Positions 42,701-52,255 of a stretch of DNA of 64,000 bases are shown in pieces. Each line of letters begins with the position of its first letter. Position 1 is the stretch's first letter. The translations under genes were made by a program, and so were the position numbers. Under the pieces are notes generated by a model. It was not told the DNA's origin. It ran no database searches and saw only the letters and a list, made by a program, of their open reading frames with translations. The DNA comes from Flaccisagitta enflata (Eukaryota; Chaetognatha; Sagittoidea; Aphragmophora). The stretch lies in assembly GCA_965153355.1 (NCBI GenBank), contig OZ231127.1, positions 17,794,001 to 17,858,000 on the forward strand. Reading direction: 5' to 3'.

Positions 42701-44401
42701 CAACAAAACTAGGTGGAGACTCTGAAAGTGTATATATTTTTGACTATCTTTTCCTGCGCTAAAAAAATGAAAGGCGACAGAAATTTGAAAAATCAATAAC
42801 GCAAAAAATCTTGAAATTCTTTTGTCAACACTACTTGATGTTGATGATCTGATCACAGATACTTCTTATTTTTTGACACACCCGACTGGCCTGTGCACTC
42901 AGTAAACATGTAAATTAACCACATGCAAATATAAATTGAAAATCCCTCAGCAGAACTACGCGTGAAATGTTTTAGTGAAATGTTTTAAACTTCAATTCAA
43001 AGTTGTATTTTCTCACGTGCAAGCTTTCCCATTCAGCTGAGGTCATCACAAGTGACATGTCGAAAATGAAGTACATCAACTGGATTTCTCCTGAACATAC
43101 TTGCCGGGGGTACTGGAGACATAATATCTGTGTTTTTGGAATTGAAGACCTACAGCATCTCATTCATCTGCACTGGTCAGTGGATTCTGCTAAACAAAGA
43201 TTTCATCTAAAGCACAACTAGCATTATGGGCGGATGGGTTCTTCAACCTTCGAATGATTATCCAGACACTTCATTTCCTACATCCAGGTTCGCAGTGAAC
43301 AAGTTCGACATATCCAAATCAAGAGTGGCATTTGAATGCTATGAAGAATGGCATCGAAATAGAACTCGACACAGCGCCAGTTTTCCAATTGACTTCACAA
43401 ATTATCCCCTTGCACTTCTCACTTGATTACTTTTGGCATATTTCTACAATATAGGACCAATAATCACGGGTCATAATGCAGCTTAGTTCACCACTTAAAC
43501 ACTGGATGTGTCAACGCCGTTAGTGGGCAAGGGCAATTATGGGAGAGACCACAGGCATGGGGCAAGGGCAGTGGTGCAGAATTCGGGCAAATCAGTTGTG
43601 TACATTTGGATGGATGAACAAACGGACGAACTAACAAAGTAAAGCGCCGAGGAGACCTAAATAGCATTTTAATTTGTTGTGGGCGCTAGAAAATAACTAT
43701 TACTGAACCATAAATGACTTTACCGTTTTGTGAAATTGTTCGTGTAGAGCTGAATTTGCGCGTTAAATTCACGTTCAATGTGTTGTGGTGAGATGAGTCC
43801 AAGCTTTAATCGCTCTCGAAATCCATGTTTGCCATAAAATAGGCCAGTTTCAGTGTCAATCAGCGATTCCACATCAACACTTGCTAATTGAAAATGAAAG
43901 GACACGCGATCAGTAAGCCAGTTGAGCGATTCTTTCTAGATAGTCCTAACTAGATAGCACTTTCCATCATTTTGCTTTGTCAGTACGGTAATCAGTTGAT
44001 GTAAGCTCACCACAAATAGGTTTTCCTTCTGTGAGATTAAAATGAAGTCCAACGGGAATGCAGCACTGGTCAGCTAATCTCAATGCGTGGGCTGTGAATT
44101 TTCCGTTCATCAGGAGCGTTGTCCGACTTATCTTGCGCTCAGCAAACAATTCTGCCAGACATTGAAAAAGAAATCAAGATTAACCTGACAGTCACGTGCG
44201 GTGGGCAGGGGCAGTAATTTCATGTCCGTTCAAGTGGCTCATAAGGTTGTGTGAACGCGTCACAAAATCATCAATGGGACAATGCTTTAACACATTTTTT
44301 CCCCAAAAAAATCTGACAGATTTACCTGTGATGGCTAGATTTCTTTGGGAAGAATAACCAAAATCATCAGCAGTGATGATTAACTGAAGTCGTTGGTCCA
44401 T
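33037..44401 (-). CDS. YDJC: YdjC-family carbohydrate deacetylase (complete, 8 exons)
   Basis: Exons on the minus strand are 44401-44326, 44151-44011, 43883-43724, 34783-34729, 34410-34208, 34074-33980, 33335-33260 and 33151-33037. Phases 1, 1, 2, 0, 2, 1, 2 agree and the total is 306 codons plus stop (human YDJC about 323). Family motifs in order: LIITADDFGYS with the paired metal-ligand Asp residues; TTLLMNG; PVGLHFNLTEGKP; LFYGKHGFRERL; FIDGHQHVHVIPE with the HxDGHQH-type metal site; YPSAFVGLSMMG; ITCEFMTHPGY; the acidic loop before HELSFLRS at the C-terminus. The family hydrolyses N-acetyl groups from chitooligosaccharide-like sugars; the animal substrate is not settled. Intron 3 (34784-43723) is 8.9 kb and carries a GCNT-like gene on the opposite strand. 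Several mobile elements lie in other introns. Confidence 0.93.
33163..33238 (+). mobile_element. Family B fragment B6 (5' end only)
   Basis: It reads AAGGCCGGATACATGACCG, then AGTCGCTCGCGGGTGGGCAG and a GGGCAGG remnant. It makes up most of the 108-bp last intron of YDJC. In gene sense the intron ends CCGGCCTTACTTTCCTGCAG, so the element terminus runs straight into the 3' splice site of exon 8. Confidence 0.65.
33466..33944. mobile_element. Fold-back element H1 with 9-bp target duplication
   Basis: The left end is TCGGGTGTGCCAATATGC and the right end is ATTTGGCACACCTGA, inverted complements over most of their length. The flanks CCGTCATGG (33457-33465) and TCGTCATGG (33945-33953) match at 8 of 9 positions. 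Its inner parts pair imperfectly (CCTTCACCGATTTTC near 33542 and its counterpart near 33850). It lies in a YDJC intron. A relative with the same ends is at 42329-42885. The 9-bp duplication suggests a MULE-like origin. Confidence 0.75.
35467..35953. mobile_element. Fold-back MITE, TA-flanked (487 bp)
   Basis: The left end CAGTACCTTCCGAGCAAACC and the right end GGTTTGCTCGGAAGGTACTG are perfect inverted complements, flanked by TA on each side. Complementarity continues inward (AACTGGAGGATTAAT / ATTAATCCTCCAGTT, and TTTTACCTATCCTAGACT / AGTCTAGGATAGGTAAAA). The whole element is one long palindrome with a centre near 35700. It lies in YDJC intron 3. Confidence 0.85.
36110..36480. repeat. Interspersed repeat K, segment 1 (others 37470-37680 and 37880-38560)
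   Basis: Shared blocks include AAGAGACTAGGAAAACA, GGGGCTATTATGGGGTA, CCCCTAAAGCGAAAAAT and AAAATGGAAGTTCCTAATT, recurring at 38065-38340. GGCCCTCCCTAA and GGGAAATTTGGCCC are shared between 37520-37555 and 38370-38405. The three segments look like pieces of one or two copies broken up by B7, B8 and F2. There is no coding capacity, and the class is unknown. Confidence 0.55.
36640..36704. repeat. (GA)n microsatellite
   Basis: A pure GA run follows a GGAAG/GAAA-rich lead-in (36530-36638), in YDJC intron 3. Confidence 0.95.
37276..37429 (+). mobile_element. Family B element, copy B7 (reference-quality)
   Basis: AACAAGGCCGG start; arm AGTTGCGGAC (37306-37315); box GGGTGGGCAGGGGCGG; TTTTCACACTTTCCAACTCG and ATCACC box; (GGAC)n; CAAAGCCTCTTATAG; then the 3' hairpin AGTTGCG-TGTC-CGCAACT (37407-37424) and AAAAA. 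The 5' arm is complementary to GTCCGCAACT of the hairpin. It is 154 bp, with no coding capacity. It lies in YDJC intron 3. Confidence 0.85.
37684..37876 (+). mobile_element. Family B element, copy B8 (GTGC-arm subtype)
   Basis: AACAAGGCCAACACC start; arm AGTCGCGTGC (37703-37712); GGTTGTTAAGACCACAAG box; ACCGACCGACTGATGG repeats; the 3' end is the perfect 18-bp palindrome AGTCGCGTGCACGCGACT (37854-37871) plus AAAAA. Compared with B7, arm and hairpin changed together. It interrupts repeat K. Confidence 0.85.
38127..38230 (+). mobile_element. Family F (B-like) element, copy F2
   Basis: AACAAGGCCAAGTAGGCC, then AATAAGGTGTGACATGTGG, CGAACGAATGCGTTACC, ACCGACCAACGGACAGAG and TTATAGAGGTGTTAAAG. It aligns with F1 (29855-29966) block by block and with family B in overall plan. 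Confidence 0.5.
38606..43426 (+). CDS. GT14 beta-1,6-N-acetylglucosaminyltransferase-like (GCNT-like) with PAN/Apple insert; 5' end not found
   Basis: Exons: 38606-38834, 39294-39656, 40481-40558, 40641-40809, 41014-41168, 41277-41425, 41571-41638, 41758-41877, 42146-42244, 43037-43175 and 43288-43426. Phases agree throughout and give 568 codons plus stop. GCNT landmarks: SVNCMGVIEGN; FPLAFAIFVYNE; VFRLLRSLYRPWNWYCIHID; YASYTRLEAEFACMRTLL; YYMNYAG; KDTYSPDEHFWSTIQ; YINWISPEHTCRGYWRHNIC; FAVNKFDISKS. In GCNT1-type enzymes the PDE(Y/H)xW segment is followed directly by the C-terminal part. Here exons 8-9 add about 75 residues (FDRPGADLQ...CADKCKTTTDCVAFTYVPN...CWLK) that look like a PAN domain. 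Family role: branching of O-glycans in the Golgi. The usual N-terminal membrane anchor is missing, so at least one 5' exon is unidentified. It is nested in YDJC intron 3, opposite strand. Confidence 0.9.
39923..40086 (-). mobile_element. Family B element, copy B10
   Basis: It reads AATTGCAGACACGCAACT (decayed hairpin), CTATAAGAGGCTTTGTCC, GATCGAGTTGAAAAGTGTG, CCCCTGCCCAGCC, ATCCGCAACT and CGTGTATCCGGCCTTGTTTCC. It is flanked on both sides by TTTTTCTTT-type tracts. It lies in a GCNT-like intron. Confidence 0.75.
41978..42131 (-). mobile_element. Family B element, copy B11 (GTGC-arm subtype), next to a 3' splice site
   Basis: TTTTTAGTCGCGTGC at the left, simple sequence, arm GCACGCGACT (42103-42112), and end TTGGCCTTGTTT. 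The left hairpin has lost its second arm. The GCNT-like exon 9 acceptor (CTTCTCTTTGTAG) ends at 42145, only 14 nt past the element end. Confidence 0.7.
42329..42885. mobile_element. Fold-back element H2 with 9-bp target duplication
   Basis: The left end is TTGGGTGTGTCAAAAAATTA and the right end is TATTTTTTGACACACCCGA. Inner segments TGATCAGATCATCAACATCA (42360s) and TGATGTTGATGATCTGATCA (42840s) are complementary. CTGGCCTGT occurs immediately outside both ends (42320-42328 and 42886-42894), a 9-bp duplication. It lies in the GCNT-like intron between exons 9 and 10. Confidence 0.82.
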
Positions 44402-44631
44402 GTTGTGAGTAAAAGTTTTTAGGTACTTGAGTATTATCCTTTGAAGCGACGGGCCAAATGTGTTTTTTACATTTGGTGTGTTTTCTTATGGCACTTATGG
44501 GCGTCATTCCATCAGTTGGCAGTTAGGACTTGGTAATAATCATACAAACCATCTAAATGAGATTTATACGAATCAATTATTCAAAAAGCCAATGCAATGA
44601 ATTTCCTACAATGATTTAGCTTTACATAAAA

Positions 44632-45379
44632 GCCGGGGTGCCGATTCTGCAAAGCTGCCGCGTAGCAAGAAAATTCCAGCTAAAGCTGCCGCACTTATTT
44701 TACCTATGATTTTCCGCTTTATTCTTACATGTTTAGCCCTGTGTAGATTAATTGATAAATATTTCACTCATTTACAGTGATATAAACAGGTTTTACTCTT
44801 CATTAATCAGGTTTTCATTTCTATTTGCATACCACTTTAGGCAAAAATGTGTTTTCGTCTCTTTCTTTTACACATGGACGCAAAATAAGGTTTTAGCACC
44901 CCCCACTAAAGCCAATTTGGCTGAATGAAATTTCCTATGAAAAGTTGTTTTGAGTCACTAAGGGGAATATGAGTGGCGTCATCAGAGGGAATTTTGAAAT
45001 TGTACCTAGAACTTTGAAATTTATCACGTTTTACTCTATTTTCTGTCCTTTTCCAAGAGTGTATATTTTATGAGTAAAAGTGATAAATTTCAAGGTTTTA
45101 GTTACAATCTCAAGAATTGCTCTGATGACGCCATTTGTATTTCCCTAAATTACTCAAAAGGACTTTCCATAAGAAGTTCCAATCAGCCATTATGGCTGTA
45201 GTGGGGGGTGCTAAATTTTTTTTTGGCTATTGGCGCCTCATCACGCTGTATTTTGCGTCCATGGGTATTCCCCTTCCTCTTTTTGACACGTTTCCCCACC
45301 ATCTGCCGCAACTGCCGCACTTGACGGCTGTGCTGCCGCGTAGCATTGCTACCCTGCTACCCTGAATCGGCACCCCGGC
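44632..45379. mobile_element. Fold-back element with 6-bp target duplication (748 bp)
   Basis: The terminal repeats GCCGGGGTGCCGATTC (44632-44647) and GAATCGGCACCCCGGC (45364-45379) are perfect 16-bp inverted complements, flanked by ATAAAA on both sides (44626-44631 and 45380-45385). Inner segments also pair (GACGCAAAATA / TATTTTGCGTC; TTTAGCACCCCCCACTA / TAGTGGGGGGTGCTAAA; GGGAATTTT...TTTATCAC and its mirror). It lies between YDJC and TMEM214. There is no coding capacity. Confidence 0.88.
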
Positions 45380-45641
45380 ATAAAAGTGTGTAAGCTTAAT
45401 GTATCAAATTGTTTTCTCTAGATTCAACGACCTTTCACTGATCTACATCTACATAAAACTTTAAAGGCGGAATCGCAATTGAGCAGCCTCAATTTACGCT
45501 ATCAACGTAAAATTTTTGAAATTCTTCTGTCTTAGTCAGTGCGTAAAACTTCCAACCTATCTTCTGGAAAATGGGCTTAAAAGAATTTACGTAAATGAAT
45601 GACCAAAAGTCCCGACTTCTGTTATCTACCATCCTACCTAT

Positions 45642-46198
45642 TAGACCCATTTTTTTCCGAGACTTTTGTGGCTAGAAAACATATGACAGTGCCATATTGT
45701 TGCAAAATCCATCAGCTATCATGTTGTAAAAAGAAAAAAACAATTTTCAAAATTCTTGGCTCGGTTCTCGAATGGTGAAATTGGCAAAAAGTATAGGAAA
45801 ATAAAAATTTCAAAATGAAAATTTTAAAAATCTGATTGCAGATTCAGATTCTTCATGAAAAAGTACATACAGAAAGTATAATTCATTTTTAAAAATTCTT
45901 ATGGGAACATGACAAAAAATTCAATTTTAATAAAAAAAAGTGAACAAAAGAACAATTTCGCACTTTTTGTTGGTTTTTTTTATATTTGAAAGGCTTCCTG
46001 TAAAAATATCAAATCTGCATTTCATTTTGAAATTTTTATTTTCCTATACTTTTTGCCAATTCAACCGTTTAAAAACCGAGCCAAGAATTTTAAAGATTAT
46101 TTTTTTCTTTTTACAACATGATAGCAGATGGACTTTGCAACAATATGGCACTGTCATATGTTTTCTAGCTACAAAAGACTAGGAAAAAAATGGGTCTA
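45642..46198. mobile_element. Fold-back element with 8-bp target duplication, hAT-like (557 bp)
   Basis: The ends TAGACCCATTTTTTTCC and GGAAAAAAATGGGTCTA are perfect inverted complements. CTACCTAT occurs directly outside each (45634-45641 and 46199-46206). Arms of about 200 bp pair nearly throughout: AAAACATATGACAGTGCCAT and ATGGCACTGTCATATGTTTT, then TATAGGAAAATAAAAATTTC and its complement. An 8-bp duplication with TAG...CTA termini is typical of hAT-derived elements. It lies between YDJC and TMEM214. Confidence 0.88.
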
Positions 46199-46345
46199 CT
46201 ACCTATATGTGGGCTTGTGTATAGGAAGCGTAACACCTTACAATTCTACCTTCGCACTGACCATTTCAGGTTAATATATTTTAAACCATTCCCAGCAAGT
46301 TCGTGGTCTTTGTCATTTATTGGGTTAACAACCAAATTTCTGTAA

Positions 46346-48241
46346 TTATTTAACCATCGACTGAAACTGGGCGATGCCCCGATCGCACCAGGCCGAGGCC
46401 TGCGCGACCAAGTCCATCACCAGCGCCACGAGGAGTCTCCAGGCCTCGACGACGCCCAGCCAGACTCCCATCGCCGCCTCGTTGCTTTCCAACGCGGCGC
46501 GAATCAGCGTCCATTGGGCCACGATAAACGCCCACACTTCCGCGGCGTGGGCGGACATGTGGGCCCACGCCCACAGGGCGTGGCCCAACGCCGTTTCGTA
46601 AAGCAAAGTTAATTTTTCCGAGGCCGAGGCCGCGAATCCGTCTCTCGAAGACAACTCGGCTTCCACTCGAGACGCCACCGACGCCCATAATTCCGACGCG
46701 GAATCGACGAGATCGGCCACGAAATTGGCCATCGCGACGCCGCCGGCGCTGGCTTTTTCCTTCAGCGACACCAAATAAGGAGCGAGGGTTTCAACGGCGT
46801 CCGAATACATGACGGGCAAATCGGCGCCGATCCACTCGCGCAGTCGCGACATCGAAGATTCGGAATATCGCAGCAACATCTCCAATTTGGCCACGATCTG
46901 ATCCACATGGGCCGAGGACAGACCCGCGGCGAGAAGCAACCGGAAAGTGTGAGAATCTTCGAAAATGCCCTTGGAGATGACGAAGACGTCGACGAGTAAA
47001 AAGCCGATGGCCAACGTCAAAAGCCGCAAAAACCACTTTTTGCCGCGTCCGACGGCGGAGGAAGCCTCGATGGCAGCCTCCGTCTTGACGAGAAGCGGCG
47101 AGCAGTTCTCCTCGCAAAGACCGAGGCCCGCGGGCTCGGCGCCCACCACGCCACCACCACCTCCACGGTGGGAAGGTGCCGCCGCCGCCGCGCGCAGCTC
47201 CTCGTTGGTGATCTGGAAGGACTGAATCGTCTCCTTCAGTTGAGCCTTGTCGATCTTCTCCGTCATAGTGGAACCCTGAGGAGGAGATGTACAAAGATGG
47301 CGGAGAATTTGATTAGCTTAATCAGAATGGAATCTGTAATGGAAACAAAAGTAGAAATAGAATAGATCTGTTCCGGCTGCAACAAGTATTCGAACAACAA
47401 CGCGGGTTGATGTTTCATTAAGAAACTGGAGAGTGGATCCATGACTTTATTTGCCCTTTTTAGTTGCGGACACGCAACTCTATCAAATGTCCGTTGGTCC
47501 GTCGGTCCGTAATGATCGAGTTGGAAAGTGTAAAAACGCGTATTTCCGCCCCTGCCCACCCGTCCGCAACTGGTGTTGGCCGTGTATCCGGCCTTGATTT
47601 TCATCATTTCAGACCGCGGCCCCCACCCTCATCGCACCTGATTATCCACCAGATGCTTGAGCAGCGTGCCGCTTTGAGGCAAATGTTTGATGTAGAGTTC
47701 CCTCCAGACAGAGAAAGATCCTTTCGGGTCTTGAACGAGGCATTCGATGAGCGATGCTAAGAACTCTCCCTTGAGTGGCCCCGTCGTGTCAACGCGACTC
47801 AGGTACGACGGAAAGAAGAGATGAAGATTGGCGCGACCTCCGGCACCACCACCACCGCCGCCGCTGTTCAACCCATACGCGACCATCTTCAACTTGGGTA
47901 AAATGGATTTCGTCAATTTCTTCATTTCAACGGAAGTCAGGCAAGTTGGTTTCGTTTGGTTGAAAAAATCCAACAGCGTGAAATAGCCCGTCAAGCCTAA
48001 AGGGGAAATTGATTAATAATTACATATGTCACTTGATCTTTTACTGCGGTCTGTCTGTCTCTGTCTGTCTTTCTTTCTTTCTTTCTTAGTTGCACACACG
48101 CAACTCTATAAGAGGCTTTGTCCGTCTGTCGGTCCGTCGGTCCGTCCGTAATGATTGAGTTGAAAAGTGGAAAAACGCGCATTTCCGCCCCTGCCCACCC
48201 GTCCGCAACTGGTGGCCGTGTATACGGCCTTGTTTTCGTTT

Positions 48242-48308
<67 letters not shown>

Positions 48309-48870
48309 CTTTCTTTCTTTCTTTCTTTCTCTTTCTTTCTTTCCTTCTCTTTCTTTCTTTCTTTCCTTCTCTTTCTTTCTTTCTTTCCTTCTCTTTCTTT
48401 CTTTCTTTCCTTCTCTTTCTTTCTTTCTTTCCTTCTCTTTCTTTCTTTCTTTCCTTCTCTTTCTTTCTTTCTTTCCTTCTCTTTCTTTCTTTCTTTCCTT
48501 CTCTTTCTTTCTTTCTTTCCTTCTCTTTCTTTCTTTCTTTCCTTCTCTTTCTTTCTTTCTTTCCTTCTCTTTCTTTCTTTCTTTCTTTCTCTTTCTTTCT
48601 TTCTCTTTCTTTCTTTCTTTCTTTCTTTCTCTCTTTCTTTCTCTCTTTCTTTCTCTCTTTCTTTCTCTCTTTCTTTCTCTCTTTCTTTCTCTCTTTCTTT
48701 CTCTCTTTCTTTCTCTCTTTCTTTCTCTCTTTCTTTCTCTCTTTCTTTCTCTCTTTCTTTCTCTCTTTCTCTTCTTTCTTCTTCTTTCTTTCTTCTTTCT
48801 CTCTTTCTTTCTCTCTCTTTCTTCTTTCTCTTTCTTTCTCTCTTTCTTTCTCTCTTTCTTTCTCTCTTTC

Positions 48871-48901
<31 letters not shown>

Positions 48902-50502
48902 CTTTCTTTCTTCTTCTTTCTTTCTTTTTCTCTTCTCTTTCTTTTTTTTCTTTCTTTCTTTCTTTTTCTTTTTTTTCTTTCTTTTCTTTCTTTTCTTTCT
49001 TTTCTGTCTTGTCTTTCTTTTCTCTGTCTTTTTCTGTTTTCTGTCTTTTCTTCTCTGTCTTTCTTTTTCTGTCTTTTTTCTGTCTTTCTTTCTTTTTCTT
49101 TCTGTGTCCTTCTGTCTTTCTTTTTTCTGTCTTTCTTTTTTCTGTCTTTTTTTTCTGTCTTTCTTTTTCTGTCTTTCTTTTTCTGTCTTTTTTTCTGTCT
49201 ATCTTTTTTCTGTCTTTCTTTTTTTTCTGTCTTTCTTCCTTTCTTCCTTTCTTTCTTTCTTCCTGTCTTCCTTTCTTTCTTTCTTCCTTTCTTTCTTCCT
49301 TTGTCTTTCTTCCTGTCTTCCCTTCTTTGTCTTCCTTTGTCTTTCTTTCTTCCTTTCTGTCATTCTTTCTTTCTCTTCCTTTCTCTCTGTCCTCTTTCTT
49401 TTTTGTCTTCTTTCTTTTTTGTCTTCTTTCTTTTTTGTCTTCTTTCTTTTTTGTCTTCTTTCTTTTTTGTCTTCTTTCTTTTTTGTCTTTTTTCTTTTTG
49501 TCTTCCTTCACAGTCAGCGGACAAAACATAATAGGTATATATATCATACCGTTAGTTTTGATCCAACACACTGATAGTAAACAAAATATTGTTTGCTTCA
49601 CGCTTTTTACACTGCCTGTCTGACCTTTTCTGAAAATTCCGATGCACGCGACTTAAGCCTAATGACCTTGTTCGCTGTCTCCCATCTTTCTTTCTCCTTC
49701 CATTATTTTTTCATCGTCTTCTTCATTGTCAATCAATTATAGATTATCCACGCTTCCGATCAATGCAACTAACCCAAGGATTTGGTGCCAAGGTGTAGTT
49801 TCTTCGCGTGAGTCTTTAGGATGAGATCTAGGTGACCAAGAATATACGGTGCGCACTGTTTTGAAGAGATCGCCGGAAACATTATCTCAAAGAACACGCG
49901 CAGGGCAGTCGGCAAATCCTGGGCAAAACAACAGCAACTACACATAAGAACAGAGACTCAACCACGATTAAAGTTATTTGCATTCTAGGAAAATGGTAAA
50001 GAAGGTCGGATAAACGGTTACACCGTCAGCGTGTGGGCGGGCGGAGGCAGTGATCAAGCAAATTGGGCATGAGCAAAAACCGCCTGCTATGACGGATTGA
50101 TAAACTGAACGAGCGACCAACCGGCCGAAAAAGCTATTTGAATTGGGTTCATGGTAGGCGCAAGAAAACCTTTGTAAACTCGCAAGTTACGCGTGATAGA
50201 CAGACGCACAAACGACAAACGGAACGATATTTCTAGTGAAGGTAGTGAAGGTAGTGATGAGTAATGGATTTCCATTAATTTCCAGGGATGAGTTATGCGA
50301 CAACGCGCAGTAAGCACTGCCACAAAATTTCTCACCTTGTGGCCGCACTGTCCCAGCGCCCATAAAATGGACAGGCATCTCAGGGGCCTTCCTTGATTTT
50401 CGGTAAGAAGTTCCGAGTATTTTGACAAGTCGCCCAAAACGATGGCAGGCGACATGTAAGCGAGAAGTTGCACAACGATCTGGTACCCGTAAATGGATAG
50501 GC
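46346..50502 (-). CDS. TMEM214: Transmembrane protein 214, C-terminal four exons
   Basis: Exons on the minus strand are 50502-50336, 49918-49774, 47996-47638 and 47275-46346, ending TAA. Phases 1 (entering), 0, 1, 0 agree. Matching family landmarks: [70 protein letters not shown] followed by [29 protein letters not shown]. Then comes a hydrophobic helix ([20 protein letters not shown]) and an Ala/Trp-rich C-terminal region with further possible membrane segments. The last exon is noticeably GC-rich compared with its surroundings. TMEM214 is an ER membrane protein implicated in procaspase-4 recruitment during ER stress in mammals; the role here is inferred. The 5' exons should lie above 50502, but I could not find them among the repeats there. 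Confidence 0.9.
47459..47597 (-). mobile_element. Family B element, copy B12
   Basis: Hairpin AGTTGCG-GACA-CGCAACT (47462-47479), GATCGAGTTGGAAAGTGTA, CCCCTGCCCACCC, arm GTCCGCAACT (47562-47571), and end CGTGTATCCGGCCTTG. It lies in the last TMEM214 intron, antisense to the gene by the definition used here. Confidence 0.82.
48086..48236 (-). mobile_element. Family B element, copy B13, inside a (TTTC)n tract
   Basis: TTAGTTGCACACACGCAACT, CTATAAGAGGCTTTGTCC, GATTGAGTTGAAAAGTGG, CCCCTGCCCACCC, GTCCGCAACT (48201-48210), and end CGGCCTTGTTTTC. TTTC units precede it (48069-48085) and about 1.2 kb of TTTC-rich sequence follows. It lies in a TMEM214 intron. Confidence 0.82.
48237..49500. repeat. 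(TTTC)n / (TTTCTCTC)n microsatellite complex
   Basis: About 1.26 kb is of TTTC, TTCCTTCTCTTTC and TTTTTTCTGTC units. Frames stay open on both strands (Lys/Arg/Glu on the minus strand, Phe/Leu/Ser on the plus strand) but are simple sequence inside a TMEM214 intron. Confidence 0.95.
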
Positions 50503-50734
50503 CTGGGGAGAAAGATAATTTTACTTGAATGAACAAAAAGGACTAAAATCATGTATGACGTATCATTTGTAGATGTGTCCTCGCATCTCCTGAGGTGGAC
50601 GTAATCGTTGTTCCATCGGTAGGTAATATGGTAGAGCGGGGAGATCTCGTTGCTATATATCTGAAGAATGCGAGTAGACTGAGCGCAAGTTAATCACTGA
50701 CGCGGGGTTACAATATTGACGCGGACGTCCGGAC

Positions 50735-50911
50735 AGGCACGAACACACACAAACACACCTACACACACAAACACACCTACACACACAAACACACCTACAC
50801 AAACAAACACACCTACACAAACAAACACACCTACACAAACAAACACACCTACACAAACAAACAAACAAACAAACAAACAAACACACACCTACACAAACAA
50901 ACACACACAAA

Positions 50912-50968
<57 letters not shown>

Positions 50969-50988
50969 ACACACACACACACACACTC
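50735..50988. repeat. (CA)n / (ACACAAAC)n microsatellite
   Basis: ACACACCTACACAA units pass into ACAA units and then a pure CA tract. It follows a block, GTTACAATATTGACGCGGAC, that resembles the 5' part of B2. Confidence 0.95.
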
Positions 50989-51672
50989 TAAATGCTTGTT
51001 GTAACATTTTCCAAGTCAAGCGTAATCCAAGGACGGACGGATGGGACCAAATCTCTCAGCATCCCAAAAAATTCGTTCCAGAATTCAAAGAGGCTCTACA
51101 TCGCGTAGTTAGGCGATTTCTATCGATAGGCTTAACTCAGTTTACGTTTTCGAAGAAAAATACAATAGAAAAAAATGAAAATAAAATTCGAGCGAAGCAA
51201 CCGCGGGGCACTCGCGGATGAGACATAGTGGCCTGTAAATTACGTATTGCAGTGGATTCACACAATAATCATGTCACCCGTGGGCAGCCCGGACGGCCGT
51301 CAAATACCGTAATCAAAGGGAAAAAATAAATAAGAAACACAAAAATCGACAAGAAATCAAGCATGCGGATGCACTTGAGGTTTGGAATGAAGTTGATTGT
51401 GGGGCCGGAAACACGACCAATGAAAAGGGCTGTGTACACAGCAGCGTTAGGTGCGGACGGGCGGGCAGGAGCGGTAGAAATAATCATTGTGAATGACTGA
51501 ATATGAATGAATGAATATAAGCAGGAAATAATAACAGACCTAGTACCTTTGTGATGTTTTCTCTAAATAACAGAAGATGCTGAAACCGACAAAGATCAAA
51601 ATAATGTTCGCACACCACGTCAGTCCACGTCACTGTCAACTCATCAGATTAAAGATTTCATCCGGGGTGTGT

Positions 51673-51840
51673 TCGGGTGTGTCAATATGCAAAAGTTCTT
51701 TTGATCTTTTCACAACGCTAACACAGCATGGGGACATTCATTTTAGGACCTTCATCGTTTTTCTTTTTTCAAATTTCAAGTATCTTCCGTTTTTGTTTCG
51801 CAAAAAACAGTTCCAGCCGTTATGCAAATTAAGGTAAAGG
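51673..51840. repeat. Repeat related to fold-back family H; inverted partner at 56800-56952
   Basis: TCGGGTGTGTCAATATGCAA, then AGTTCTTTTGATCTTTTCAC, GCTAACACAGCATGGGGACA, TTCATCGTTTTTC and CTTCCGTTTTTGTTTCGC. The region 56800-56952 holds the reverse complement almost base for base, ending TTGCATATTGACACACCTGA. Related CTTCCGTTTT blocks recur at 57110 and 57385. Confidence 0.7.
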
Positions 51841-52039
51841 ACATCAATCCTGTTTGTGTGTCCAGGGGTCTCTGTCTGTATTTCTTTCCAGGTTTATTCA
51901 ATTGTTGACACATGTAAGTCACTTACTAAGTGTTGTTGATATTCTAAACCCCGAAATGGTAATGTTAACAACTACCAGACAGCATCTTGACATTAACGGA
52001 CAGAACAGGATGCAACGAAAACATTGAAAAAAAAACCTA

Positions 52040-52081
52040 GATCTCTTTGTCTCGCTCTCTCTCGCTCTCTCTCTCACTCTT

Positions 52082-52161
<80 letters not shown>
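52040..52161. repeat. (CT)n microsatellite
   Basis: CTCGCTCT/CACTCT lead-in, then an almost pure CT run. Confidence 0.95.
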
Positions 52162-52164
<3 letters not shown>

Positions 52165-52255
52165 ATATTCTGGGCGCGCCAAGAAAAGTCGATTTCCGAT
52201 TGAGCGTCGAAATATGATCGCGTGAGTAGTTGAATTCGACCAGTTTAGAACATAT

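Noticed and set aside
47997-49623. Lys/Glu-rich and Phe/Ser-rich frames of about 450-530 aa
   Set aside because: They are (TTTC)n simple sequence inside a TMEM214 intron whose flanking exons are fixed by homology.
50580-50650. Acceptor-like TTCTTCAG followed by an open frame on the minus strand (IYSNEISPLYH...)
   Set aside because: It has no similarity to TMEM214 and no usable donor before the 50502 exon. It also follows a B-like repeat fragment.
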